Assembly (NCBI GenBank): GCA_013214575.1
Contig: JABSSD010000006.1
Span: forward strand, 1-42,800
Origin: Paracoccaceae bacterium
GTDB lineage: Bacteria > Pseudomonadota > Alphaproteobacteria > Rhodobacterales > Rhodobacteraceae
Direction: 5' to 3'
DNA: 42,800 nt
Positions within the stretch are counted from its first letter, which is position 1. Each line of letters starts with the position of its first letter. Positions 32,745 through 40,893 of the stretch are shown piece after piece. Both the position numbers and the translations under genes were made by a program. Below the pieces are notes generated by a model. That model was not told the origin of the DNA and did no database searches. It was given only the letters and a program-made list of their open reading frames with translations.

Positions 32745-32780
32745 TTGACCAAAATCTTATACTGAACTATCTAATTTACA
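32745..32780 (+). promoter_or_regulatory. Promoter of the plus-strand amino-acid operon plus putative operator
   Basis: TTGACC (32745-32750), a 17-nt spacer and TATCTA (32768-32773) form a good sigma-70-type promoter about 60 nt before the aminotransferase ATG. Its -10 is overlapped by a site that reads TGTAAATTAGATA on the minus strand (32768-32780), similar to TCTAAATTAGACA at 36897-36909. Confidence 0.5.
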
Positions 32781-32832
32781 CACTTGAGTCAATATCCACT
32801 CCTCATCGCCCGTCCCACCGAAAGGCACCCCC

Positions 32833-33972
32833 ATGGTCAGCACAGTTTTTCATCCATTCAAGGTCGAGCAATTCCTGTCGGAGCTGGAACATGGGGTCGA
32901 ATTCAATTTTTCAGAAAGCGGCGTGCACCCTATTTCCTTTCAGGGTTTGGTGGAGATGGCCGATATTGACATGTCCCAGCTGATGGCAACGCTGATCGAT
33001 TATCCGCAGGTGAACGGGAAACAATCCCTGCGCGACACCATCTCGGGCTTCTATCCCGGCTCCTCTGCGGAGGGGGTGATGGTCACCTCAGGCGCCACCG
33101 AGGCCAATACGCTGGTGGCCAATACGCTGTTGCAGCCGGGAGACAATGTGGTCTGCTTCCGCCCCACCTATGAACAGATTTCAGGCAATGCCGCCAATCT
33201 GGGCAATGAGGTGCGCTGGGTTGATCTGATTGAGGCCGACGGCTGGGCCATCGACGCCGATGCGCTGAACAAGGCGGTCGATGACAAAACCCGGATCATC
33301 CATGTGGTGAATCCAAACAATCCAACCGGACGCATCCTGTCCGACAGCGACCGCAGCCAAATCATTGCAGCGGCCAGCCGCGTCGGGGCCTGGATCGTTG
33401 CTGACGAGGTCTATGCAGGCACCGAACGCGAAGGGGATATTGAGACCCCATCGTTCTGGGGCAGCTATGACCGTGTGCTGATTGTCAATTCCACCTCAAA
33501 GGCTTACGGCCTTCCGGGCTTGCGTTTGGGTTGGCTGGTGGGGCCCGTCGACATCATCACCGACTGCTGGCGGCGCCACGAGTATGCCTCGATCACCACC
33601 TCAATGCTGTCGATGGAACTGGCCGACAAAGCCCTGTCCGAGCCCACCCGCTCCAAGCTGAAAGCGCGGGCAAAGACGCTGATCCGCACCGGCTTTGATG
33701 TGCTGACCCAGGAGTTGGGCCGCCATCCCGGTGTTTTTGATGTGGTGCCACCGCAAGCCTCGGCGATGTCATTTGTCCACTTCAACCTGCCGATTTCATC
33801 AGAAGACTTCTGCATGCGCTTGCTGCGTGAACGGGAAGTCCTGGTCATTCCGGGGTCGCGATTTGGCGTCGAGAATCATTTCCGCTTCAGCTCAGCGCTG
33901 CCCGAAGACCACTTGCGGCAAGGGCTTGCACGTCTCAATGATCTGACAGGTGAAATTCTACAGGGACGCTAA
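32833..33972 (+). CDS. Class I/II aminotransferase-fold PLP enzyme (capreomycidine-synthase / arginine-oxidase-like group?)
   Basis: A 379-residue fold-type I PLP enzyme. TSGATEANTL (cofactor loop), NPNNPTG (160-166), VADEVYAG (Asp191), and PLP Lys at about 223 in STSKAYGLPGLRLGW. C-terminal Arg-containing HFRFSSALP. The N-terminal FNFSESGVHPISFQGL resembles the S-x-SGVxP start of capreomycidine synthase and the PLP-dependent arginine oxidases/hydroxylases, a group that does not only transaminate. That placement is from memory and uncertain. First gene of a plus-strand operon with a DauR-like regulator, an ArgE-like hydrolase and an OCD-family enzyme. Confidence 0.88.
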   Translation: MVSTVFHPFKVEQFLSELEHGVEFNFSESGVHPISFQGLVEMADIDMSQLMATLIDYPQVNGKQSLRDTISGFYPGSSAEGVMVTSGATEANTLVANTLLQPGDNVVCFRPTYEQISGNAANLGNEVRWVDLIEADGWAIDADALNKAVDDKTRIIHVVNPNNPTGRILSDSDRSQIIAAASRVGAWIVADEVYAGTEREGDIETPSFWGSYDRVLIVNSTSKAYGLPGLRLGWLVGPVDIITDCWRRHEYASITTSMLSMELADKALSEPTRSKLKARAKTLIRTGFDVLTQELGRHPGVFDVVPPQASAMSFVHFNLPISSEDFCMRLLREREVLVIPGSRFGVENHFRFSSALPEDHLRQGLARLNDLTGEILQGR

Positions 33973-33975
33973 GCC

Positions 33976-34593
33976 ATGACCAACCGTACCACTCTACTGG
34001 CAAATACCAAGGCGCTGGCCGATGCGATCCCCCTGCTGATGGGGGATCGGGTTGAGGTTGTGGTGCATGATCTGACCAGCGAAACCATCGCCCATATCGT
34101 CAACCCATTTTCGCAGCGCAAACCGGGCGACCCGTCCAACATGCAGGAAATTGACTTTCGCCCCAGCGATACGGTTATCGGCCCCTACGAGAAGGTCAAC
34201 TGGGACGGCAGTGTCATCCGCTCTATCAGCATTGTGATGCGTCATGAAAATGGCGACGCCGAGTTTGTTTTATGCATCAACCATGACCAGGTGGACTTGC
34301 AGCAGTTGCAGCGGGCGGTCCGCGCCCTGCTGCCTGGCAGGCTGTCCAGCTCGCAGCCCGAAGCGCTGTTCCGAAACGACTGGCATGAACGGTTGAATGT
34401 CTTTGTCAGCGATTGGTGCGTGCAACAGGGGCATCGTATCGATGAGCTTGATCGCACCGCCCGCCGGGAACTGCTGACCGCGCTGGAAAGCTCTGGCGCC
34501 CTGTCCGAACGCAATGCGGCGTCTTATGTGGCTCGCCTGTTGGGGGTCAGCCGGGCCACCATCTACAATGATCTGAAAGCAAAAACCACATGA
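33976..34593 (+). CDS. YheO/DauR-like transcriptional regulator (PAS_6 + HTH_22)
   Basis: A 205-residue protein starting 3 nt after the aminotransferase stop. The N-terminal YheO-type PAS-like domain (about 12-115) has DRVEVVVHDLTSETIAHIVN and VIGPYEKVNWDGSVIRSISI. The C-terminal HTH (about 155-203) reads RRELLTALESSGALSERNAA then YVARLLGVSRATIYNDLK. Relatives include DauR, which controls D-arginine catabolism in Pseudomonas. Probably controls the flanking divergent operons, perhaps at the two TAAATTAGA sites. Stop overlaps the ArgE-like start (ATGA). Confidence 0.9.
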   Translation: MTNRTTLLANTKALADAIPLLMGDRVEVVVHDLTSETIAHIVNPFSQRKPGDPSNMQEIDFRPSDTVIGPYEKVNWDGSVIRSISIVMRHENGDAEFVLCINHDQVDLQQLQRAVRALLPGRLSSSQPEALFRNDWHERLNVFVSDWCVQQGHRIDELDRTARRELLTALESSGALSERNAASYVARLLGVSRATIYNDLKAKTT

Positions 34594-35744
34594 GCAAAGA
34601 CATTCAGCCAGTCCTCTCTGTGCTCAAACATCTGGTGGGCTTCCCGACTGTCTCAGATCAATCCAATGTCGATCTCATCCAGTTCATCTGCGCCTATCTG
34701 GATGATTTCGGGGTCAAATATCATGTGTTTCCTGACAGCACCGGCAAGAAACTGGGGCTGATTGCGCAGATCGGGCCGGATGTCGAAGGCGGTGTTGTGC
34801 TGTCAGGCCATACCGATGTGGTGCCGGTGATCGGCCAATCCTGGAGCAGTGATCCCTGGACTCTGACCGAGCGGGACGGCCGGTACTATGGCCGCGGCAC
34901 CTGTGACATGAAGGGGTTTCTGGCGCTGGCGCTGGCGGCGGTGCCGCAGTTTGCATCGGCGCCGCTGAGTCGGCCGCTTCAGCTGGCATTTTCCTTTGAT
35001 GAAGAGATCGGCTGCCTGGGCACCGCGCCGCTGATGGCGGCACTGGAAAGCCATTTTGCCAAGGCCAGCAGGGTGATTGTCGGAGAGCCCTCAATGATGT
35101 CGGTGGTCACCGGCCACAAAGGCGGCCTTGGGCTGGTGACCCGGCTGCACGGCCAGGCGGCCCATTCCTCGCGGCCGGATCTTGGCGTCTCGGCCATTGC
35201 CCATGCGACGCCGCTTTTGCAGTGGCATAGCAGCCGCCAGCAAACGGCCCGCACAAACACCAAACCCAACAGCTTTATCCCGCCCTATTCAACCGTCCAG
35301 ATCGGCACCATCAAAGGCGGCGTTGCCCTGAATACGGTGCCTGATCTTTGTGTGCTGGAAAGCGATATCCGCTTTATGCCAGATGAGACCATCGAGGACT
35401 GGCTGGACGAGTATTGCGCCCTGACACGCGTCGTCGAACAGGCCATGCGCGCCGAGCACGACGCCGCGCGGGTCGAGCTTCAGGTGACGGAAACCATCCC
35501 CGCCATGCTCCCCGAGGCAGCGGGCGAGGCCGAACTATTGGCCCGCCAAATCACCGGCGACAATTCCGACAACTGTGTCTCGTACCAGGCCGAAGCGGGT
35601 CACTTTCAGGCGGCAGGCTATTCCACCGTTATTTGCGGGCCCGGCAGCATCGAACAGGCCCACAGGCCTGATGAATTCATCTCTTCCACCCAACTACAAC
35701 AGGGTCAGGCCTTTATGGAGCGCCTGATCACTGCCCTCTGCTGA
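34590..35744 (+). CDS. M20 family deacylase, ArgE (N-acetylornithine deacetylase)-like
   Basis: A 384-residue M20 di-zinc hydrolase. LSGHTDVVPV holds the first metal His and catalytic Asp, GRGTCDMKGFLA the bridging Asp, SFDEEIGCLGT the catalytic Glu pair, and GEPSMMSVVTGHKGGLG is the ArgE-type start of the dimerisation domain. C-terminal PGSIEQAHRPDEF carries the last His ligand. Cytoplasmic; hydrolyses an N-acyl amino acid, N2-acetylornithine in ArgE itself. Its place beside OCD enzymes and an importer argues for catabolism of an N-acylated or related diamino acid, not biosynthesis (inference). Confidence 0.9.
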   Translation: MSKDIQPVLSVLKHLVGFPTVSDQSNVDLIQFICAYLDDFGVKYHVFPDSTGKKLGLIAQIGPDVEGGVVLSGHTDVVPVIGQSWSSDPWTLTERDGRYYGRGTCDMKGFLALALAAVPQFASAPLSRPLQLAFSFDEEIGCLGTAPLMAALESHFAKASRVIVGEPSMMSVVTGHKGGLGLVTRLHGQAAHSSRPDLGVSAIAHATPLLQWHSSRQQTARTNTKPNSFIPPYSTVQIGTIKGGVALNTVPDLCVLESDIRFMPDETIEDWLDEYCALTRVVEQAMRAEHDAARVELQVTETIPAMLPEAAGEAELLARQITGDNSDNCVSYQAEAGHFQAAGYSTVICGPGSIEQAHRPDEFISSTQLQQGQAFMERLITALC

Positions 35745-35754
35745 AGGATCAGCC

Positions 35755-36711
35755 ATGCCGACAAATGCCCCCATCATTCTGAATGCCGATCAGATCTCTG
35801 CCCTGATCGGAAAAATCGACATAGCGGCCGATCTGCGCGCCATGTTTGTGGAACTGGGTCAGAATCAGGCTGTGCAGCCCGCCCAGACGGTGACTCTGTT
35901 TCCAGAGGATCGCGGTGATTTTATCACCTATATGGGCGCACAGGGCCAGACGGGTGTTTTTGGGGCAAAGCTGTCGCCGTATCTGGTGACAGAAGGCAAG
36001 CCGATCATCACCGCATGGACCCTGTTGATGTCGATGCAAACCGGGGCGCCGCTTTTGCTCTGTGATGCCGGCCAGCTGACAGTTGAACGCACCGCCGGCA
36101 CCACTGCACTGGCGGTCGATTTGCTGGCCGATCCAAAGGCCACCACTCTGGCGATCATCGGGTCGGGAAATGTGGCGCAGGCCCACTACCGTCATGTGAA
36201 GGGGCTGCGGGACTGGGATCAGGTCCGGGTCTATTCCCCCTCGGTTGGCTCGGATCAGGCACGACAAGACAGCTGGCGCAGCCTTGGTGGCAACCTCAGC
36301 TTTGCCGCCAGCGCCAAAGAGGCCGCTAAGGATGCCGATGTTGTCATGCTGTGCACCTCCTCGGGTACCCCAGTCATTGAAAACGCCGCCTTTGGAGCCA
36401 ATACGCTGGTCACCTCGATCAGCACAAATGTCGCCCAGGCGCATGAGGTTGATCCGGAATGGCTGCTGGCGGCTCAGGTCTATTGCGACTACCGCGCCAC
36501 CACCCCGAACACCGCCGGGGAAATGGTGCTGGCGGCACAGAACCATGGGTGGCAGGCCGCAGCCATTCGCGGAGACCTGGCAGAATTGACCAATGACGCG
36601 GCGCCAAAGCCCGAACCGGGCAAGCCCAGCTTTTTCCGGTCAGTGGGGCTTGGGCTAGAGGATATTGCCGCCGCTCAGGCGGTCCTGCGGTGCCTTGGCA
36701 CTGCAACCTAA
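35755..36711 (+). CDS. Second ornithine cyclodeaminase / mu-crystallin family enzyme
   Basis: A 318-residue protein with RBS GAAGGA. Rossmann motif LAIIGSGNVAQAHYRH. OCD-family text FITYMGAQGQTGVFGAKLSP, then LLLCDAGQLTVERTAGTTALAV, then VVMLCTSSGTPVI. Weakly similar to the copy at 31746-32726, so the two are paralogs, not recent duplicates. Possible activities: ornithine cyclodeaminase, giving proline from the ornithine made by the ArgE-like enzyme, or DauB-like ketoarginine dehydrogenase. Last gene of its operon, 219 nt before the ABC importer. Confidence 0.88.
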   Translation: MPTNAPIILNADQISALIGKIDIAADLRAMFVELGQNQAVQPAQTVTLFPEDRGDFITYMGAQGQTGVFGAKLSPYLVTEGKPIITAWTLLMSMQTGAPLLLCDAGQLTVERTAGTTALAVDLLADPKATTLAIIGSGNVAQAHYRHVKGLRDWDQVRVYSPSVGSDQARQDSWRSLGGNLSFAASAKEAAKDADVVMLCTSSGTPVIENAAFGANTLVTSISTNVAQAHEVDPEWLLAAQVYCDYRATTPNTAGEMVLAAQNHGWQAAAIRGDLAELTNDAAPKPEPGKPSFFRSVGLGLEDIAAAQAVLRCLGTAT

Positions 36712-36760
36712 CCGCCAACCTAGCCAGGCCGATATCTCAGAAACGGACGCGTGCAGCCTC

Positions 36761-36777
36761 TCGGCGGCACGCGCCGA
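36761..36777 (+). terminator. Hairpin after the second OCD gene, possible operon end
   Basis: A 6-bp perfect stem (TCGGCG / CGCCGA, 5-nt loop) 50 nt after the OCD stop. No U-tract, so it is a weak terminator candidate. Confidence 0.3.
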
Positions 36778-36873
36778 CAGCCGCGTGGGTCCCGACAGAC
36801 CGAGCAGGCTCCCAAAGATTGATGGAAATGCACAGATTGAGCAAATGACTGTGCTCTCGCAGCCAGTCTGCCA

Positions 36874-36909
36874 TTGACAGTTGGTGGACAAAAATATCTA
36901 AATTAGACA
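36874..36909 (+). promoter_or_regulatory. Promoter/operator of the amino-acid ABC importer
   Basis: TTGACA (36874-36879) is followed by TATCTA (spacer 15) or TCTAAA (spacer 17). The region contains the perfect odd palindrome TCTAA-A-TTAGA (36897-36907), related to the site at 32768-32780 in the divergent promoter. Lies 22-57 nt before the ATPase ATG. Confidence 0.5.
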
Positions 36910-36930
36910 AATCAGTAAGATGGAGCGGAT

Positions 36931-37692
36931 ATGCCTGCACACCAAATTGCCGTTGAGGGTCTGCACAAATCCTATGGCCAGATCGAAGTTCTGAAGGGCA
37001 TTTCTCTCGCCGCAAACAAAGGTGAGGTCATCACCCTGATCGGCTCTTCCGGGTCCGGCAAAAGCACCTTGCTGCGCTGTTTGAACCTGCTGGAAGTCCC
37101 CAGCGCCGGCCAACTGTTCCTTGAGGGGCAGTCGATCAAATTTCAGCTGCGCAAAGGCGAACTGGTTGAGACCAATGAGTTGCGACTTTACCGCGCCTCG
37201 CTTGGCATGGTGTTCCAGAGCTTCAACCTCTGGCGGCATATGACTGCGGTTGAGAATGTCACTGCCCCGCTTATCCACGTGCTGAAACTGCCAAAGGCCG
37301 AAGCCCTTGAGCGCGCAGAACAGGCGTTGCAAACGGTCGGGCTTTTTGATCGCAAAGATCACTACCCGTCCCAGCTGTCCGGTGGTCAGCAACAACGCGC
37401 GGCGATTGCCCGTGCCTTGGCGATAGAACCAAAGGTTCTGCTGTTTGACGAGCCAACCTCGGCGCTGGATCCGGAATTGGTGACCGAAGTTCTGAACGTT
37501 ATCACCGCCCTGGCCGAGGGCGGCGCGACAATGCTGCTGGTCACCCATGAAATGCGGTTCGCCCGCGATGTTTCCAGCAAAGTGGCGTTTCTCGAAGCGG
37601 GAAAGATCGAAGAGTTCGGACTGCCAGAGCAGGTCTTCGGCGCCCCCAACAGCGAACGTTGCGCCCGGTTCGTATCTTCAATCACGCACTAA
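36931..37692 (+). CDS. Polar amino-acid ABC transporter ATP-binding protein (HisP/OccP type)
   Basis: A 253-residue ATPase. Walker A GSSGSGKST, Q-loop FQSFNLWRHMTAVENV, signature LSGGQQQRAAIARAL, Walker B VLLFDEPTSALDPE, switch His LVTHEMRFARDV. The QSFNLWRHMT form is close to the HisP/NocP/OccP group, which import basic amino acids and opines. First gene of a four-gene importer operon with its own promoter. Confidence 0.94.
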   Translation: MPAHQIAVEGLHKSYGQIEVLKGISLAANKGEVITLIGSSGSGKSTLLRCLNLLEVPSAGQLFLEGQSIKFQLRKGELVETNELRLYRASLGMVFQSFNLWRHMTAVENVTAPLIHVLKLPKAEALERAEQALQTVGLFDRKDHYPSQLSGGQQQRAAIARALAIEPKVLLFDEPTSALDPELVTEVLNVITALAEGGATMLLVTHEMRFARDVSSKVAFLEAGKIEEFGLPEQVFGAPNSERCARFVSSITH

Positions 37693-37714
37693 ACGACTTA
37701 ACAGGGAGACCAAT

Positions 37715-38488
37715 ATGCTAAAATCAATCTCATTTATTGCGGCCATGGCCATGGCGCTGCCCGCCAGTGCCGAAACACTGCGACTGGCAACAAGTGCCGA
37801 CTATCCACCGTGGGAATCCGTCAACTCGGCCGGTGCAATGACCGGTTTTGACATTGATGTCGGCAACGCGATTTGCCAGAAAATCGAAGCCGATTGCCAG
37901 TGGACCAACCAAGCCTATGACGGGTTGATCCCTGCCTTGGAAGCTGGCCAGTATGACATTGTCATCTCGGCGGTCTCGATCACCGAGGCGCGGCTGCAGC
38001 GCATCGCCTTCTCAGCACCTTATGCGCAGGCGCCAGCCTCATTTGGCACTGCCGGCGATAAATTCGCAGATGTTTCAGGCAGTGCCGATCTCACATCAGT
38101 CCTTTCAGGCAAGGTGGTCGGAGTTCAGGGGTCCAGCATTTTTGAAGGCCTGGTCGCCAACAATTTTCCAGATGCGCAAATCAAAACATATGAACGGGCG
38201 GATCAGATCATCGCCGACTTAGGCATCGGCCGTCTTGATGCCGCGGTTCTGGAAACCACCTCCTGGGCCAGCATGGCCGAAGCCAACCCAGGCGCCAACC
38301 TAAAGACCTTTGGTCCACAGCTGGCCTTCTCGGACTACCCGGAACTGGGCGACGGCATCGGCCTTGGTTTCCAAAAGAGCAATGAGGCCCTGAAGGCACG
38401 GGTCGATGCGGCCATCGCAGACCTGCTGGCCGATGGCACCATTGCCGCCCTCTCTGAAACCTGGTTCGGCTTTGACGCAACGCCGTAA
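37715..38488 (+). CDS. Polar amino-acid ABC substrate-binding protein (SBP_bac_3)
   Basis: A 257-residue secreted protein. ATG at 37715 with AGGGAGA upstream. Signal peptide MLKSISFIAAMAMALPASA. Mature LRLATSADYPPWESVNSAGA, then MTGFDIDVGNAICQKIEADC, YDGLIPALEAGQYDIVISAVS and the SITEARLQRIAFSAPY segment are classic HisJ/ArgT-type motifs. The Arg in ARLQRIAFS binds the ligand alpha-carboxylate region in relatives. The neighbours suggest a diamino or N-acylated amino acid ligand. Confidence 0.94.
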   Translation: MLKSISFIAAMAMALPASAETLRLATSADYPPWESVNSAGAMTGFDIDVGNAICQKIEADCQWTNQAYDGLIPALEAGQYDIVISAVSITEARLQRIAFSAPYAQAPASFGTAGDKFADVSGSADLTSVLSGKVVGVQGSSIFEGLVANNFPDAQIKTYERADQIIADLGIGRLDAAVLETTSWASMAEANPGANLKTFGPQLAFSDYPELGDGIGLGFQKSNEALKARVDAAIADLLADGTIAALSETWFGFDATP

Positions 38489-38509
38489 ACCAGCCAACTT
38501 CTGAAACAA

Positions 38510-38536
38510 GGCGCGGGGCGCTTGCCGCCCTTCGCC
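38510..38536 (+). other. GC-rich hairpin between SBP and permease genes
   Basis: Inner stem GGGCG/CGCCC (38516-38520 and 38526-38530) plus outer GGCG/CGCC with small bulges, 21 nt after the SBP stop. No U-tract. Same position as the stem-loops in the other two importer operons, but weaker. Confidence 0.45.
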
Positions 38537-38552
38537 CGACCAAGGCCAACAC

Positions 38553-39251
38553 ATGATAGAACTTCTCAGTTTCGGGGATACCGGATGGGGGGACGAGCTT
38601 GCCAGAGGCTTGCTTGTCACTCTTCTGCTCGCCGTCAGCTGCTTTGCCACCGGAACTTTGATTGGCCTGTTGCTGATGCTGTTCCGCCGTAAGGGCCGGT
38701 TTTCCCGCATTGTGGTTGAACTCTATATCACGGTGTTTCGCGGCGTGCCCGAACTGCTGGTGATCTATCTGTTCTTTTTTGGCACCGGAATAATGGTGCG
38801 GTCTGTTGCCGCCAGTTTTGGCTATACAGATTACATCAACCTCAGTGGCTTCTTCCTCGCCGCCCTTGCCCTGACCTGTATCACCGCCGCCTATTCCGCC
38901 GAAGTGTTTCGCGGCGCCGCGTCAAGCATCCCGCCAGGACAGCAAGAGGCCGCCAAAGCCTTTGGCTTTTCCCCCGCCAAGAGCTTTCGGTTGATTGAAT
39001 TGCCGCAACTGCTGGTGGTCGCCCTGCCGGGGCTTGGCAATATCTGGCTGATCTTGCTGAAAGACACGGCTCTGGTCAGCCTGACCTCGGTGGCCGAGCT
39101 GATGCGCCAGTCAGCGGTCGCCGCTGGCGCCACCTTCCGGCCGTTTTTCTTCTACGCGATCGCAGCCCTTATCTATTTTGCGATCTCCCTGTTGTCCGAG
39201 CGATTTGTCTCCCGGGTTGAACGACGCATTGCCATCCCGGAGGATCGATAA
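38553..39251 (+). CDS. Polar amino-acid ABC permease (HisQ/OccQ type)
   Basis: A 232-residue permease with about five helices. LARGLLVTLLLAVSCFATGT at the start, VFRGVPELLVIYLFFFG, and EAA loop PPGQQEAAKAFGFSPAKSFR then LIELPQLLVVALPGLGN. The GVPELL motif is typical of HisQ/M proteins. Its stop shares one base with the next start. Confidence 0.94.
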   Translation: MIELLSFGDTGWGDELARGLLVTLLLAVSCFATGTLIGLLLMLFRRKGRFSRIVVELYITVFRGVPELLVIYLFFFGTGIMVRSVAASFGYTDYINLSGFFLAALALTCITAAYSAEVFRGAASSIPPGQQEAAKAFGFSPAKSFRLIELPQLLVVALPGLGNIWLILLKDTALVSLTSVAELMRQSAVAAGATFRPFFFYAIAALIYFAISLLSERFVSRVERRIAIPEDR

Positions 39252-39928
39252 TGGATTGGCCATTGTTCCTGGACTACATTCCCGTGCTGATCACCGGCGT
39301 GCCATTGACGATGTTTCTGCTGGTCACATCGCTGACGCTTGGGCTGCTGCTTGGGGCGGTCATCTGTTATTGCCGCTCCGCCCGAGTGCCGGTTCTGTCA
39401 CAGTTTTTCTCGGCCTATGTGTCGCTGTTTCGCGGCACGCCGCTGCTGGTGCAGCTGTTTGCGGTCTATTTTGGCCTCGGCCAGTTTGAGTTCATCCGCG
39501 ATAGTTTTGCCTGGCCGCTGCTCCGCGAAGCCTGGTTCTGCGCCTTTCTGGCGCTTGGGCTCAACTCGGCGGCCTTCACCTCAGAAATCATGCGCGGCGG
39601 GCTGCTTGGCTTGGAAAAGGGCCAGATGGAGGCGGCAAAGGCCTTTGGGTTTTCAAACTGGGCCAAGCTTAGATATGTGATCCTGCCGCAACTGCTGCGG
39701 ATCAGCATACCGGCCTACAGCAACGAGATCATTCTGGTTCTTAAGGGCACCTCGCTGGCCAGCACCATTTCACTGCTGGAAATAACCGGCCTGGCCAAGA
39801 AACTGTCCTCAAAAAACTTCACCCCGTTTGAGGCTTTCATCAGCGCGGGCATCGTCTATCTGACAATCGTTTTCTCGCTCACCCTGCTGATGCGTTGCTG
39901 GGAGAAAAAGCTGAACCGCGACAGCTAA
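39251..39928 (+). CDS. Polar amino-acid ABC permease (HisM/OccM type)
   Basis: A 225-residue permease. YIPVLITGVPLTMFLLVTSL at the start, SLFRGTPLLVQLFAVYFGLGQ, and EAA loop LEKGQMEAAKAFGFSNWAKL then RYVILPQLLRISIPAYSNE. The partner of the preceding permease, translationally coupled through TAATG. Last gene of the importer operon; convergent with the IalB-family gene 44 nt away. Confidence 0.94.
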   Translation: MDWPLFLDYIPVLITGVPLTMFLLVTSLTLGLLLGAVICYCRSARVPVLSQFFSAYVSLFRGTPLLVQLFAVYFGLGQFEFIRDSFAWPLLREAWFCAFLALGLNSAAFTSEIMRGGLLGLEKGQMEAAKAFGFSNWAKLRYVILPQLLRISIPAYSNEIILVLKGTSLASTISLLEITGLAKKLSSKNFTPFEAFISAGIVYLTIVFSLTLLMRCWEKKLNRDS

Positions 39929-39972
39929 TGCCACAGTGCGGACCACCGCCGCCGAGCGGTTGCCCCGGGGCT

Positions 39973-40485
39973 CTATTGCACCATGGACGACAAGCCACGT
40001 GTCACGCCCTTTAGCGACACCGAGAACCTCAGGGGGGTGGCCTGTTTGGCGGATTGATATCCCATGATCATCTGCTGGCCAGCCTGCAGCGCCTCAACTT
40101 CGCTTGGCTGCAAAACACGAGAGGCGAGGCAAACTTCGGGCGAACATGTACGCCAGTCCAGTGGCAGGGTTTCGGATTGCGCTTCCGTCTTGTAACCCGG
40201 CCGGATTGTCAAAAGCATATCCGTCGGCGTTGACAACCCCAGGACCACGGCGCTTTCGCCCTCTATGATCACCGGTTGCAAGGAAATTTCAGCCAGAAAC
40301 GCCCCGGTATCCGTCGCCGTAAGGATCTGAAAGATATTGCAAATTGATTGCCCGACAGCCGGAGCCCTGCAGGCCAATCGCCAATCCCCAAAGACATCTC
40401 CATTTTGGGCACTGGTCTGCGCAGGCGCCGCGCTGGCGAAAGAAACACCGGCGAAAGCAGCGAAAATAATATTTCTAAAAATCAC
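39973..40485 (-). CDS. Invasion-associated locus B (IalB) family protein
   Basis: About 170 residues. GTG start at 40483-40485 with AGAGG 6 nt upstream, giving signal peptide VIFRNIIFAAFAGVSFASAAPA. A longer reading exists but lacks an RBS. NGDVFGDWRLACRAP with four conserved-type cysteines (ACRAP, QSICNIF, WRTCSPEVC) and the closing RFSVSLKGVTRGL region match the IalB family of alphaproteobacterial periplasmic proteins, named after Bartonella. The molecular role is unclear. Single-gene unit. Confidence 0.85.
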   Translation of the reverse strand: MIFRNIIFAAFAGVSFASAAPAQTSAQNGDVFGDWRLACRAPAVGQSICNIFQILTATDTGAFLAEISLQPVIIEGESAVVLGLSTPTDMLLTIRPGYKTEAQSETLPLDWRTCSPEVCLASRVLQPSEVEALQAGQQMIMGYQSAKQATPLRFSVSLKGVTRGLSSMVQ

Positions 40486-40893
40486 ATCTAACCTCTGTAT
40501 GAATGGCCGGATACAATACCACCGCAGGCAGCAAAACAATCTCCAGCCACTGCTGCAATATCAGTCTCACCGGCAAGAATGTGATTTGTGACAAATTGAC
40601 AACAAATTGGGAAGCCCCTGATGAAATTCCTTGCCCGTTCAGATTTGATTAACGAATCGCGCATTCGTCGAAGTAGCGTTGCGCACAAGCAGAGAGAATA
40701 GCGTTGCAATTGGTTTGCGAAAGACGGTTTTTGAGTTACATTTTTTAGATTTCTGACAGCTTCAGTCAGGGCTTCGGAAATGATTTTCAATCATCAAACG
40801 CAGTTTTTCTTAGGTAATTTTTAGCTCGGTCGCCCCGGAAATTTGTCCCAAAATTCACATGGGCCCGGCGATTATATTCTGAGGTCGCATCAT
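40486..40893. promoter_or_regulatory. 408-nt AT-rich intergenic region before the adhesin gene
   Basis: No gene was recognised. It must hold the divergent promoters of the IalB-family gene and the large secreted protein. TAGCGTTGC occurs twice as a direct repeat (40674-40682 and 40699-40707, 25-bp spacing), a possible regulator site. T-rich tracts lie at 40730-40750 and 40803-40823. GAGG near 40881 is the RBS for the ATG at 40894. Confidence 0.4.

Noticed and set aside
32743-32754. GTTGACCAAAA as another copy of the nan operator
   Set aside because: It matches the nan element only in the stretch that doubles as a -35 box; the remaining positions do not agree.
30784-33972. Beta-hydroxyaspartate cycle (bhcABCD)
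   Set aside because: BhcB- and BhcD-like genes are present, but there is no aldolase BhcC and no IclR regulator. The aminotransferase is not clearly BhcA-like.
30784-36711. Complete ectoine/hydroxyectoine degradation cluster
   Set aside because: Only EutB/EutC-like members are seen. There is no DoeA hydrolase, no EnuR-type MocR regulator and no ectoine-type transporter.
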